This document shows, in pieces, positions 24,968 to 33,298 of a stretch of 64,000 nucleotides of DNA. The notes under the pieces were generated by a model. That model was given only the letters and a program-made list of their open reading frames with translations, was not told the origin of the DNA and ran no database searches. The stretch is from contig PXQU01000010.1 of the NCBI GenBank assembly GCA_003021785.1, forward strand, positions 62,001 through 126,000. The letters are read 5' to 3'. The translations under genes and the position numbers were made by a program. Each line of letters starts with the position of its first letter. Position 1 is the first letter of the stretch. The DNA comes from Halobacteriales archaeon QH_7_65_31. Lineage in GTDB: Archaea; Halobacteriota; Halobacteria; Halobacteriales; Haloarculaceae.

Positions 24968-25208
24968 GTGCGTGGAGAACTGGCAGTTGATTCGGTGTTT
25001 GCCACGGTGAGAGCCGGAATCAAACAAGTGAGCCGACCACGCCGACAGTCGTTAACCAATCAGGTAACTCGAAGCCCTCTACAGGGTACGAGTAACGGCT
25101 TCGTGGCAGAGCCACTGGCTGACTGTCCAGCAAACCGTAGACTCTCAACGTTCAGGATTGACCTGCCCGACCAACACCGGGTGAGAGGCCCGCGTCTTTA
25201 GACGCGGG
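24968..25208 (+). mobile_element. Probable right-end remnant of an IS200/IS605-type (TnpB) element
   Basis: The segment ends in a perfect 8-bp stem hairpin with a TTTA loop (25189-25208), followed by AGG. This is the right-end structure I associate with haloarchaeal IS605/IS1341-type elements. Just upstream a short frame reads GTSNGFVAEPLADCPANR, which recalls the tail after the zinc ribbon of haloarchaeal TnpB proteins. No intact transposase is present. The end of the hairpin coincides with where the adjacent PIN gene loses its native C-terminus, so the insertion point is inside that gene's 3' end. The region 24883-24967 shows nothing else. Confidence 0.5.
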
Positions 25209-25726
25209 AGGAGCTCTTCTATGCTCTCGACGGGCGCGTGATACCCCGCATCTTCCCACGTTTGTAGCCACGTATTCGCGGTCGCAACAGAGCAGGCTTG
25301 TTGACTGACTCCGTCGGCGAGGATTCCTAACGAGCCGGTCACGTCAATACCGTCATCGTTAGCAGCCGTTCGTGCGGCTTGATCGTCTGTCGCAAGCATC
25401 TCATCAGGGATAGCGAGTGCGAGTGCATGTGCCTCCCCTGCATCGAGCCGCGTAGTGAGTCGTTCCGCCAGCGTAGACGCTTCGGAACCGAGTGTGATGA
25501 CGGCGAGAGTCTCTCGACTCTCAGACGGAATCGCAGAGACCGCAATCGTGTACTCGTCGATAGCCTTCATGAATTCGTATCCGTCAGCAATCCCCCGTTC
25601 AACCTCATTGATGACGGCTGGAACGGTCACGGGGAGAGGGACAGTCTGTAGTAGCCACTCGGTGCTCTCCGAACGAGCATAGTTCGAGAGAACGGTGGTA
25701 TCCAGAACCGTCGCGACGGGCGTCAT
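25145..25726 (-). CDS. PIN-domain protein (toxin-like), C-terminus rewritten by a transposon end
   Basis: A 193-aa PIN-domain RNase candidate. It opens with the motif LDTTVLSN (Asp9), has acidic residues in NEVERG (about 41-43), and a later LATDDQAA (about 115-120). These are the acidic clusters of the PIN active site. The last native-looking residues are VESIEELLP (to about 174). The final 19 residues are encoded by the hairpin and flank of an IS-like end, so the protein reads through into transposon DNA. Its ATG overlaps the stop of the upstream small gene by 4 nt (ATGA), the usual coupling in toxin-antitoxin operons. Confidence 0.8.
   Translation of the reverse strand: MTPVATVLDTTVLSNYARSESTEWLLQTVPLPVTVPAVINEVERGIADGYEFMKAIDEYTIAVSAIPSESRETLAVITLGSEASTLAERLTTRLDAGEAHALALAIPDEMLATDDQAARTAANDDGIDVTGSLGILADGVSQQACSVATANTWLQTWEDAGYHAPVESIEELLPRLKTRASHPVLVGQVNPER
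25189..25208. repeat. Perfect inverted repeat (8-bp stem, 4-nt loop)
   Basis: CCCGCGTC, loop TTTA, GACGCGGG. It may be the subterminal hairpin of the transposon right end, and the 3' end of a TnpB guide RNA if the element were intact; in either case it could also act as a transcript-end hairpin. Confidence 0.75.
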
Positions 25727-25950
25727 TCGTGATTTCGCCGCGCGGTCTCCACTTCGGCTCTCGCTTCTGCCATCGTCTCCGGCCCAAGGCGGAGGGTGAT
25801 GCCGTGTTCGTTGAGTCGCTCTTGCATCCGAAATTTGGAGATCTCTGCCCGGTTTGCTGCCTCACCCAGTGTCAGCTCACCGAGCGCGTACAGCCCGATA
25901 ATGGTCGCGAACTCAGTTTTTTCAGCGTCGTTGAACGTCTCTGATGCCAT
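25723..25950 (-). CDS. UPF0175-like antitoxin candidate
   Basis: A 75-aa protein with a helix-turn-helix-like centre (ELTLGEAANRAEISKFRMQE, about 29-48), as in UPF0175 family proteins. These commonly precede PIN toxins in archaea and act as antitoxins or repressors. It overlaps the PIN gene by 4 nt. The role is inferred from family and position. Confidence 0.75.
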   Translation of the reverse strand: MASETFNDAEKTEFATIIGLYALGELTLGEAANRAEISKFRMQERLNEHGITLRLGPETMAEARAEVETARRNHE

Positions 25951-25987
25951 GCTGAACAGTAACGCGTTCTCGGATAAGAACGTTCGC

Positions 25988-26731
25988 TCAGTCGCTCTGG
26001 ATACGCGGCGCCAACATGTACGTCACATTACCGTTTCCTTCGGCGATATCGAAGTGGAGCTTGACGGGGAACTCCTCGCCCAGCTCCATCGACACCTCGG
26101 CGTCGGACGGAATCGCCTTGTTCATGTCCTGAAGATAATCCAGCGAGAAGAGCGAGCGCGCACCACCGGCGGTCAGGTCGATGAGGTCCTCGCGCGTCAG
26201 TTCGAGATGGACGTCGTCGGTGTCGCCTTCGGCGTCGACGTAGAACGTCTCGTCGTCGCCGTCCACGCCGAGCGCGATGTGATCAGAGACCATGTCGGCG
26301 GCCGTGACGGCGCGGGCGATATCGGCTCCCTCGACGACGACGTTCGCCGGCAGGTCCAGATCCGGGAGATCCGGCTCCTGACGGATCGACTCGGGATCGA
26401 TGAGCGCGAGCGTCCCTTCCAGCCCCTCGATCTGGACGTGGAGCTTCCGCGTCTCCTCGTCGAGTTCGAGCTGGACGAGCTGGCCGGAGTCGGCCATTCC
26501 CACGAACTCCTCCAGCCGGGAGAGATTGACACCGATGACGCCGCCGTCGGTTTCGTAGGACTCGAAGGACGCGGCATCGAGCGTGAGATCGACCATGCCG
26601 ACGTTCGCCGGATCGACGGCGCGAATCGTGAGCCCCTCGTCTTCGAGTCGGATCTTACACTCGTCGACCAGCACGCTCACGGAGTCTAACGCGTCTCCGA
26701 GCGTGTCGGCACTCACAATAGAGTTGAACAT
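25988..26731 (-). CDS. pcn: Proliferating cell nuclear antigen (DNA sliding clamp)
   Basis: Homotrimeric ring that tethers DNA polymerases, FEN1 and ligase to DNA. The 247-aa length is exactly typical. Features include [19 protein letters not shown] (N-terminal domain), [16 protein letters not shown] (before the interdomain connector) and [12 protein letters not shown] at the C-terminus, which is acidic-rich as in haloarchaea. ATG 26731 ([11 protein letters not shown]) is chosen: it gives the family length and lies 26 nt from a strong TATA box. It is followed on the other side by an RFC-like gene on the same strand. Confidence 0.97.
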   Translation of the reverse strand: MFNSIVSADTLGDALDSVSVLVDECKIRLEDEGLTIRAVDPANVGMVDLTLDAASFESYETDGGVIGVNLSRLEEFVGMADSGQLVQLELDEETRKLHVQIEGLEGTLALIDPESIRQEPDLPDLDLPANVVVEGADIARAVTAADMVSDHIALGVDGDDETFYVDAEGDTDDVHLELTREDLIDLTAGGARSLFSLDYLQDMNKAIPSDAEVSMELGEEFPVKLHFDIAEGNGNVTYMLAPRIQSD

Positions 26732-26756
26732 CTTGCCGTCGGCTACGAAACGGCGT

Positions 26757-26764
26757 GATAAAAA
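26757..26764 (-). promoter_or_regulatory. TATA-like element for pcn
   Basis: On the minus strand TTTTTATC, 26-33 nt upstream of the pcn ATG. The best-formed promoter in this part of the window; it supports a leaderless pcn mRNA. Confidence 0.65.
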
Positions 26765-26823
26765 CTCTCCCATACCCCTTCCCGCGTGCGACGCGCCCGC
26801 GAGTTTCACATCAGTCGAGCCGA

Positions 26824-27834
26824 CTACTCACCGGCCGGTCGACCGATCTCCGCGAGCAGATGTCCCAGCTGGACGCGATCGCTCGTCGACTCCGTCAGAT
26901 CGAAGTCCACCTCGCCGGCGATCCGATACAGCTTCGCCAGCCGGCGACCGTCGTACCGCGACCGCGCCACCCGGAGCACGTCCGAGAGGATCTCGTCGCC
27001 GTCGTACCCCTCGTCGTAGATGAGCGTGTCCAGCTCCGAGCGAGCGTCCTCGAAGTCGCTCTGCTCTGCGGCCGTCATCATCGCCTCCACCACGTCGTCG
27101 TGACCGATATCGCCCAGCGTCTCGTAGGCCGCGGTCATCGTCAGCTCGCCCGCCGTCTCAGCGGTCGTCTGCGCGCCGAGGACGGCCTTCCTGATGTCGC
27201 CGTCGCCGTAGCCGGCCAGATACGCCAGTCCGTCCTCGTCGAACTCGACCCCGGCGAGCGAGGCGATCTGCTCTAACGCCGCGACCATCTCGGCGTGGTC
27301 TGGCGTGCGCATCGACACCGAGAAACACCGCGACCGAATCGGCGGGATCAGCTTCGAGGGCTGTCGCGTCGCGACGACGAACTGCGTCGTCTCGGCGTAC
27401 CGCTCCATCACGCGGCGAAGCGCCTGCTGGAAGTCCTCGCGGATGGTCTCGGCGTTGTCGAGCAGGACGGTCTTATACCGGCCCGAGACCGGCTGGTAGC
27501 TCGCCGACTCCTTCAGCACGTGATTGATCATGTCGCGTTTCGACATGCGCGACTTCCCGCGGAGAAACGACGCGAACCGCTCGTCGTTTTTCACCTCCTT
27601 CTTGCTCCGATCGAAGAAGTCAGCCACGTTCAACTCGACGAAATCGTTGTCGGGGTCCTCGTGAGCGGCGTCGGCGAGCGCGCGAACCGCGGCGGTCTTC
27701 CCGACTCCCTTCGGCCCGTGGACGACGAGATTCAGCGGTTCGTCGACGGCCGTCTCGAAGTACTCGCGCGCCGCTGGCTGTGGCAGATCGGCGATCGCGG
27801 GGGCGAACTCGTCGGTCCACAGCGGCGATTGCAT
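26824..27834 (-). CDS. rfcC: Replication factor C small-subunit-like AAA+ ATPase (RfcC type)
   Basis: Clamp-loader-type ATPase of about 336 aa. It has Walker [10 protein letters not shown] (41-48 region), a Walker B region reading VLLDNAETI, sensor-1-like [13 protein letters not shown] and the RFC 'SRC' box in PIRSRCF. Walker B has Asp-Asn where RFC small subunits usually have Asp-Glu, so ATP hydrolysis may be weak or use another residue. This is the second, diverged haloarchaeal RFC small-subunit type. ATG 27834 ([10 protein letters not shown]) is chosen; ATG 27861 is in frame upstream. It lies just upstream of pcn on the same strand, though pcn has its own promoter candidate. Confidence 0.88.
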   Translation of the reverse strand: MQSPLWTDEFAPAIADLPQPAAREYFETAVDEPLNLVVHGPKGVGKTAAVRALADAAHEDPDNDFVELNVADFFDRSKKEVKNDERFASFLRGKSRMSKRDMINHVLKESASYQPVSGRYKTVLLDNAETIREDFQQALRRVMERYAETTQFVVATRQPSKLIPPIRSRCFSVSMRTPDHAEMVAALEQIASLAGVEFDEDGLAYLAGYGDGDIRKAVLGAQTTAETAGELTMTAAYETLGDIGHDDVVEAMMTAAEQSDFEDARSELDTLIYDEGYDGDEILSDVLRVARSRYDGRRLAKLYRIAGEVDFDLTESTSDRVQLGHLLAEIGRPAGE

Positions 27835-27922
27835 ACCCGACCGTTCGACGCTCGCGGTCATGAAACTGGCTGTTTCCGGCGGCGAAGCGAACGCTGAAGA
27901 CAATAGCTCTCCCCGTGACGGT

Positions 27923-28528
27923 ATGCGGATCGTAGTCCTGCGACACGGCGAGACCGCGTGGAACGACGAGGGTCGGATGCAGGGGTGGGCCCCCGTCCCG
28001 CTCAACGAGACGGGCCGCGAGCAGGCGACTGCCGCCGGCCGCTATCTCGCCGCCGAGTACGAGTTCGACGCCGTCTACGCCTCGGATCTCGAACGCACCC
28101 GCGAGACGACCGAACGCGTCACGACGGAACTCTCCGTGACGGATATCGCGTACGACTCGGCGTTTCGCGAGCGCGACGTCGGGATCTATCAGGGACTCAG
28201 CTACGAGACGGTGTTCGATGAGTATCCGCGGTTCGCGCTCGGAAACGCGGCCGCCGAGGCCGCCGCCGCGACCCCGGAATCGGGTGAGAGTCTCCTCGAT
28301 ATGCACGGGCGCGTGACGACAGGGATCGACCACGTCGCGTCTACCGACCACGAAACCGTCCTCGTCGTCACCCACGGCGGCCCGATCCACCTGCTCCACG
28401 GTCACGCCAAGGGGATGTCCGTCACCGATGCGATGCTCAAACACGAGCAGGACAACTGCGCCGTCAACGTCTTCGACGCCGCCGACGGGTTCGAGAGCGT
28501 CAGCGAGAACCGGACTCCGTGGCGTTAG
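27923..28528 (+). CDS. Histidine phosphatase family protein (phosphoglycerate-mutase-like)
   Basis: A 201-aa phosphatase with the catalytic RHGE motif at the start (VVLRHGETAWND, His9 region) and the second His in VVTHGGPIHLL. The substrate is unknown; candidates include sugar phosphates or alpha-ribazole phosphate. ATG 27923 (MRIVVLRHGE) is chosen. Its end overlaps the convergent larE gene by 4 nt. Confidence 0.9.
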   Translation: MRIVVLRHGETAWNDEGRMQGWAPVPLNETGREQATAAGRYLAAEYEFDAVYASDLERTRETTERVTTELSVTDIAYDSAFRERDVGIYQGLSYETVFDEYPRFALGNAAAEAAAATPESGESLLDMHGRVTTGIDHVASTDHETVLVVTHGGPIHLLHGHAKGMSVTDAMLKHEQDNCAVNVFDAADGFESVSENRTPWR

Positions 28529-29436
28529 CTCGTCGGATACTCCGCCGACAGCACGTTCGTCCGGTCGGTCGGCTCGTCCGTCTCGGTCTCGTCCGTCTCG
28601 GTCTCGTCCGTCTCACCGTCACCTGCCGGTGAGACCGACCCCGTCGCGTACCCCTCCAGATCGAGGGTGACGTGCTCGAAGCCGCAGTCGAGGAGATGCT
28701 CGCGGGCGGCTCGAACGAAGTCGGTATCGAGCGCACGAGCGAGCTCCGCCTCGCCGACCTCGATGCGCGCGAGTCCGTCGTGGTCGCGCACCCGGAACTG
28801 CTCGAACCCCCACGTTCGGAGCAGCTGCTCGGCCCGCTCGACCCGCGAGAGCCGGGCCTCGGTGACTGCTAGCCCGGTCGGAATCCGCGAGGAGAGACAG
28901 GCCATCGACGGCTTATCCGCGACGGAGAGCCCGTAGTCGTCGGCGATCTCGCGCACCTCCGCCTTGGTGATCCCGTGTTCGAGCAGCGGCGAGTAGGCGT
29001 CCAGCTCCTCGACGGCGCGCAGCCCGGGCCGGTGGCCCTCGCCGGGGTCGTCGGCGTTCGTCCCGTCACACACCGTCTCGATCCCCAGCTCGCGGGCGGT
29101 GTCGAACAGCTCGCCCAGCCGCATGCTCCGGCAGTGATAACAGCGGTCGCCGTCGTTCTCGACGAACGCCGGGTCGTCCAGCTCGGAGAAGGAGGTAATC
29201 TCGTGACGGATCCCGATCTCGTCGGCGACGGCAGTGGCGTCGTCGAGTTCGGCGGCGGGCAGCGTCTCGGACTTCGCGGTGCAGGCGACCGCGTCGTCAC
29301 CGAGGGCGTCGTGTGCAATGGCGGCGACGACGGCGGAGTCCACACCGCCGGAGAAGGCGACGAGGACGCTGTCTCGGTCGGCGAGGTCGGCGCTCGCCGC
29401 ATCGAGCTTCGCGGCGGTGGCGTCGGCGAGTGGCAT
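28525..29436 (-). CDS. larE: ATP-dependent sulfur transferase LarE
   Basis: PP-loop ATPase that activates and thiolates the pyridinium dinucleotide in synthesis of the nickel-pincer cofactor of lactate racemase; archaeal copies may serve other NPN enzymes. The 303-aa protein has the PP-loop FSGGVDSAV (28-36). Three cysteines stand out: Cys99 and Cys102 in CYHC, and Cys180 in SMACLSSRIP. A three-Cys set is known to hold a [4Fe-4S] cluster in the non-sacrificial LarE of Thermotoga maritima, so this protein may recycle sulfur instead of sacrificing a Cys. The C-terminus is a TDETE repeat tail. No larB or larC is visible nearby. ATG 29436 (MPLADATAAK) is chosen. Confidence 0.88.
   Translation of the reverse strand: MPLADATAAKLDAASADLADRDSVLVAFSGGVDSAVVAAIAHDALGDDAVACTAKSETLPAAELDDATAVADEIGIRHEITSFSELDDPAFVENDGDRCYHCRSMRLGELFDTARELGIETVCDGTNADDPGEGHRPGLRAVEELDAYSPLLEHGITKAEVREIADDYGLSVADKPSMACLSSRIPTGLAVTEARLSRVERAEQLLRTWGFEQFRVRDHDGLARIEVGEAELARALDTDFVRAAREHLLDCGFEHVTLDLEGYATGSVSPAGDGETDETETDETETDEPTDRTNVLSAEYPTS
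28573..28614 (-). repeat. 15-bp coding repeat in the larE tail
   Basis: Two full and one partial copies of a 15-nt unit encode the pentapeptide TDETE in the disordered acidic C-terminus of LarE. It keeps frame and is probably a neutral length-variable tail. Confidence 0.8.
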
Positions 29437-29511
29437 AGACGTGCTCGGGGATGACCGGTGAAAAGGTCGCCGGGACGCCAACTACAAACCGACCCCTCCC
29501 GAAGAATAAGT

Positions 29512-30129
29512 ATGAACGCCGACGAGTTCACCGAGACCGTCCGTGCGGACAACGACACCGCCCTCTCGCGGTTAGGCTCCTCGAAGTCGCTGTACGCCGA
29601 CACCGCCGGCGAGATGGACCCCGAGACCGTACTCCGGGCCGCTGCCGCCGCCGAACGCACCGCCAGCGAGACGTTCGACGAGTGGGCCGGCGACGACGTG
29701 AACGACTTTTTCGCCGCCGTCGCCGAGGAGGAACGAGACCACTACGAGCAGGTGCTGGCGGAGCTTGACGCTGCGGACGTACCTGCGGACGTGACGGCGA
29801 TGCACGAGGAGCTGCGCGCTCGAATCGATGCCATCGAGCGACTCGGCGCGTTCGTCGGACGCGCGCTCGTCGCCGAGGCGTCGAAAGAGCAGACGACCGG
29901 CTTCTTCGTCGGACAGGCCGACCCACAGACGGCGAGCACGTTCCGCGCGCTCGGTGACGATCTCGACGAGCAGCTAACGCGGGCGACCGACCTGCTCGGC
30001 GAGATCTGTGACGGCGAGGAAGACCGAGAACGCGCGCTGGAGGCAGCGAGTGAGACCGTCCAGACGGCCTACGAGACGTACACCGATCAGTTAGAGTCGA
30101 TGGGCGTCAACCCGAAGCCGGTCTGTTAG
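29512..30129 (+). CDS. Rubrerythrin-like / ferritin-like helical protein
   Basis: A 205-aa helical protein of the haloarchaeal 'rubrerythrin family' type. Helices carry AERTASETFDEWAG and AVAEEERDHYEQVL, the latter with an EExxxH-like pattern of ferritin-like diiron proteins, but a full set of diiron ligands is not obvious to me. Iron binding or peroxide reduction is possible, not shown. ATG 29512 with a TATA-like AACTACAAAC (29480-29489) at leaderless distance. Its 3' end overlaps the convergent signal peptidase gene by 4 nt. Confidence 0.7.
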   Translation: MNADEFTETVRADNDTALSRLGSSKSLYADTAGEMDPETVLRAAAAAERTASETFDEWAGDDVNDFFAAVAEEERDHYEQVLAELDAADVPADVTAMHEELRARIDAIERLGAFVGRALVAEASKEQTTGFFVGQADPQTASTFRALGDDLDEQLTRATDLLGEICDGEEDRERALEAASETVQTAYETYTDQLESMGVNPKPVC

Positions 30130-30803
30130 CCGACCGGGCATTTCGGCTGTGAGCCGGGCGTCTGTAGCTCGATGGCACACAGCTTCACGTAGCCGAGCTT
30201 CGGGATCCCGAACTCGGCCGTGCCGACGATCCACGATGGCCGAACCGGTCGCGACAGCCCGCTGAGCTGGTCGTAGCTCGGGTTGTTGTCCCCCTTCGTG
30301 ATGAAGCCGGCGTGTGGAGCCGGACAGTTCCGTAGCTCATCACAGCCGTTCGCACCGCCGACGTAGTCGGGGTTCGTCTTGTCGTACCAGTTTTCGCCTT
30401 CGGCGACCCAGAAGCGCGCCCGGTGGATGATGGGCGTTCCCGACCGGTTGTCGGCCCTGAAGATGATGACGTCACCGTACTCGGAGAACTCCGTGTAGCC
30501 GGCTTCGCGGCCGTCTCTGTAGGTGACGACGCCGGTATCGGCGTGGGCGGCGTCGTTACCGAGTCGGTTCTCGTCCATCACGAACACCAGCTCACCGACC
30601 CCCATGTTCGGCTCCATGCTACCGGACTCGACGGCGACCATCGGCGGCCAGACGCCACTGACGGCGAACAGCAGTAGACCGACCAACAGCACCGTGGCGA
30701 CGCTCATCCCTATCTCCCGCGCGTAGACGACGATCTCGTTGTCCGTCGTCCGGATCCATCGGAGCCACTTGCGTACCCCCTCCGGTCCCGACTCGTCGCT
30801 CAT
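30126..30803 (-). CDS. sec11: Signal peptidase I, archaeal/ER (Sec11) type
   Basis: Membrane serine protease that removes Sec and Tat (non-lipoprotein) signal peptides. The 225-aa protein has one N-terminal membrane span (about 30-52), the catalytic Ser in VESGSMEPNM (box B), the His in TPIIHRARFW and the Asp box ITKGDNNPSYD. This Ser-His-Asp set marks the archaeal/ER class, in contrast to the bacterial Ser-Lys dyad. ATG 30803 is chosen (MSDESGPEGV). It is divergent from polD1 with 79 nt between. Confidence 0.92.
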   Translation of the reverse strand: MSDESGPEGVRKWLRWIRTTDNEIVVYAREIGMSVATVLLVGLLLFAVSGVWPPMVAVESGSMEPNMGVGELVFVMDENRLGNDAAHADTGVVTYRDGREAGYTEFSEYGDVIIFRADNRSGTPIIHRARFWVAEGENWYDKTNPDYVGGANGCDELRNCPAPHAGFITKGDNNPSYDQLSGLSRPVRPSWIVGTAEFGIPKLGYVKLCAIELQTPGSQPKCPVG

Positions 30804-30882
30804 TGTCTCCAGTCTCGGCGCAACTCGCTTGAACGTTCTGCCTTCCGGCATCCTTTTCTCGCTCAGCCGCCTCCCTCGCATC

Positions 30883-32451
30883 ATGCCGATGAGGTCGCCG
30901 GCTCGCATCGCCAGTGCCCTCGCGAGCCACGGCTACAACGCCTCTCGCGAGGCCGTCACCCTCCTCGCCGGCGTTGACGACACCGAGCAGGCACTCCTGC
31001 TCGCCGTGGAAGCGACCGACGACGACGAACTCGTCCTCACTGCCGACCACGTGAAAGCCGCCATCGACGACCGCCGCGCCACGGAACGACCCGCCGGCCC
31101 GAGTGAACCAGCAGCATCGACCCCTGACAGCGACACACACGACCCCCCTGTTTCCAGTGGAACCGACCCGACAGAACCGACACACGGAACTGGGGGTTCT
31201 CCACTCGAAACGGGGGGGTCTGGACGTGTCTCCCGCGACCAGTCGAAGCAGTCGATCTCGGTCGCGCGAGATATCACGGGACAGTCCACGGGAACCGGGG
31301 AGTACGACGAGTTCGTCACCGTGTTCCGCGACCGCTACGAGAAGCTCGCGGGCCAGCTCCGCGGCCGCGTCCGACACCGCCCGACCGGCTCGCTCCGGAG
31401 CGCACCGGGCGGTGGCGAGGCCGGACTTGTCGGGATGGTCAACGACGTTCGCTCCACCACGAACGGTCACTGGCTCGTCGAACTCGAAGACACGAACGGC
31501 GTCTTCCCGTGTCTCGTGATGAAGGACCGGCCGATCGCGGATCTCGTCGACGAACTCCTCTTGGACGAGGTCATCGCCGTCGAGGGCGGGCTGAGCGACG
31601 ACGGCTCGATCATGTTCGTGGACGCTATCCACTTCCCCGAGGTCCCCCGCACGTACAGCCCGAACACGGCCGATCGCCACGTCCAAGCCGCGCTCATCTC
31701 CGACGTGCACGTCGGCTCCGACGAGTTTCTCGAAGACGCGTGGCATCGATTCACCAGCTGGCTCCACACCGACGAGGCTCAACACGTCGAGTATCTCCTC
31801 GTCGCCGGCGACATGGTCGAGGGGGTCGGCATCTATCCGAATCAGGACGAGGAGCTTTCGATCGTCGATATCTACGACCAGTACGAGCAGTTCGCCGAGT
31901 ATCTGAAGGAGGTCCCCGCCGATATGGAGATTCTCATGATCCCGGGCAACCACGACGCCGTCCGGCTCGCCGAGCCACAGCCCGGCTTCGACGAGGAGCT
32001 GCGGGAGATCATGGCGGTCCACGACGCCCGCATCCACGGCAATCCCGCGCTCGTGGATGTAGAGGGGGTCAAAATTCTACTGTACCACGGCGTCTCACTC
32101 GACGAGGTCATCGCCGAACTGCCCGAGGAGAAGGCCAGCTACGACGAACCCCACAAAGCGATGTACCAGCTATTGAAGAAACGCCACGTCGCCCCGCAGT
32201 TCGGCGGGCAGACCCGTGTCGCCCCCGAAGCGGAGGATTATCTCGTCATGGACGAGATTCCCGACGTGTTCCATACCGGCCACGTTCACAAGCTCGGCTG
32301 GGGGAAATACCGGCGCGTCATCGCCGTCAACTCCGGCTGCTGGCAGGCACAGACCGCGTTCCAGAAGTCCGTCAACATCGACCCCGACGCCGGCTTCGCC
32401 CCGGTCTTGGATCTGGACACGCTGGAGATGTCCGTCCACTCGTTCCGGTAG
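30883..32451 (+). CDS. polD1: DNA polymerase D small subunit (DP1, 3'-5' exonuclease)
   Basis: Proofreading exonuclease subunit of the archaeal replicative polymerase PolD. The 522-aa protein has an N-terminal helical region, a disordered Thr/Ser/Gly-rich linker (about 70-130) and an OB-fold domain (about 180-250). The calcineurin-type phosphodiesterase domain follows, with metal motifs DVHVGSDE, GDMVEGVG, IPGNHDAV and FHTGHVHKLG all intact, so it is likely an active exonuclease. ATG 30883 is used; ATG 30889 is in frame. The large subunit DP2 is not in this window. Confidence 0.95.
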   Translation: MPMRSPARIASALASHGYNASREAVTLLAGVDDTEQALLLAVEATDDDELVLTADHVKAAIDDRRATERPAGPSEPAASTPDSDTHDPPVSSGTDPTEPTHGTGGSPLETGGSGRVSRDQSKQSISVARDITGQSTGTGEYDEFVTVFRDRYEKLAGQLRGRVRHRPTGSLRSAPGGGEAGLVGMVNDVRSTTNGHWLVELEDTNGVFPCLVMKDRPIADLVDELLLDEVIAVEGGLSDDGSIMFVDAIHFPEVPRTYSPNTADRHVQAALISDVHVGSDEFLEDAWHRFTSWLHTDEAQHVEYLLVAGDMVEGVGIYPNQDEELSIVDIYDQYEQFAEYLKEVPADMEILMIPGNHDAVRLAEPQPGFDEELREIMAVHDARIHGNPALVDVEGVKILLYHGVSLDEVIAELPEEKASYDEPHKAMYQLLKKRHVAPQFGGQTRVAPEAEDYLVMDEIPDVFHTGHVHKLGWGKYRRVIAVNSGCWQAQTAFQKSVNIDPDAGFAPVLDLDTLEMSVHSFR

Positions 32452-32490
32452 GCAGTATCTTTACCATGCCGCAGTCGTTTCGCACAGACG

Positions 32491-33087
32491 ATGAGTGGCG
32501 CGGAGTTTCACGGTGACCGGCTCGTCGTCCACCGCGAGCCGAACGAGCTCGACCTGCTCGCGACCCGGTTCTCTGAGATTCTCAGTACGGTTGGTATCAG
32601 CCACGTATTCATCAGCGGATACGTGGCGATTCTGACCGGTCGTGCGAGGGGGACGGAAGACATCGACGTACTCATCGAGCGCGTGACTGACAGGAAGATC
32701 GAACAGCTCGTCTCGAAACTCAAGAACGGCGGACTGTGGGGACCGGCAATGCCGCTCGACTCGATGAGCGAACTGCTCGAGGACAACATCTGGATCGCTC
32801 CCGAGGGCGAGATGATTCCGCACATCGAGCTGAAGTTCGCTACCGACGAGTACGATCGAGCATCTCTACAGAACAGTATCGTTGCTGAGCTCAGAGCTAT
32901 CGACATCGAAGTTCCGGTCGGACCGCTCGAACTACAGGTCGCGTACAAACTGCATCTCGGGACACAGAAAGATTTCGAGGATGCAGTCCATCTCCACTCG
33001 CTGTTCGAAGAAAATCTTAGCACCGTGGAGCTCGAACGCTGGGTAGAGACTCTCGGTGTCGAAGATATGTATGACCGACTCAGATGA
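32491..33087 (+). CDS. Nucleotidyltransferase-fold protein (MNT/AbiEii-like)
   Basis: A 198-aa protein with a nucleotidyltransferase-superfamily core: ISGYVAILTGRARGTEDID (about 36-54) gives the G[YG]..R.T.DxD metal-binding pattern. The later ELKFATDEYD could supply the third acidic residue. Similar proteins act as tRNA-modifying toxins or AbiEii-like toxins in toxin-antitoxin systems, but some are antitoxins. The 3' end overlaps the next small gene by 17 nt, so the two form a unit. GC content and codon use are slightly looser than neighbours. Function is inferred only. Confidence 0.7.
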   Translation: MSGAEFHGDRLVVHREPNELDLLATRFSEILSTVGISHVFISGYVAILTGRARGTEDIDVLIERVTDRKIEQLVSKLKNGGLWGPAMPLDSMSELLEDNIWIAPEGEMIPHIELKFATDEYDRASLQNSIVAELRAIDIEVPVGPLELQVAYKLHLGTQKDFEDAVHLHSLFEENLSTVELERWVETLGVEDMYDRLR

Positions 33088-33298
33088 ACTCGACGAGAAA
33101 CACGAACGCAACCGCGAACAGCGCGAGCGCGCCGTCGAACGCTGGGTAGAGTACATCGAGACACACGACGTCGCCGTGTGGGGACCACAGCAGAACCGCC
33201 TCGTCGATTCACAGCTGGAGTCTGCTCGCCAGTCTGACATCGACATCGAACACCGCCGTCGAGTCGCCCGGTCACGACTCGATGAAACAGAGGAGTGA
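33071..33298 (+). CDS. Small charged partner of the nucleotidyltransferase
   Basis: A 75-aa highly charged, helical protein (MTDSDELDEKHERNREQRER to the C-terminus RSRLDETEE). ATG 33071 lies inside the end of the preceding gene in another frame. No family is recognised. Its size, charge and overlap are what one expects of the second half of a two-gene toxin-antitoxin-like module, but nothing in the sequence proves it. It abuts the stop of the helicase gene (convergent). Confidence 0.6.
   Translation: MTDSDELDEKHERNREQRERAVERWVEYIETHDVAVWGPQQNRLVDSQLESARQSDIDIEHRRRVARSRLDETEE

Noticed and set aside
25060-25090. Calling an intact transposase near 24968-25201
   Set aside because: The frame is only 77 codons, lacks catalytic residues, and is best read as a remnant.
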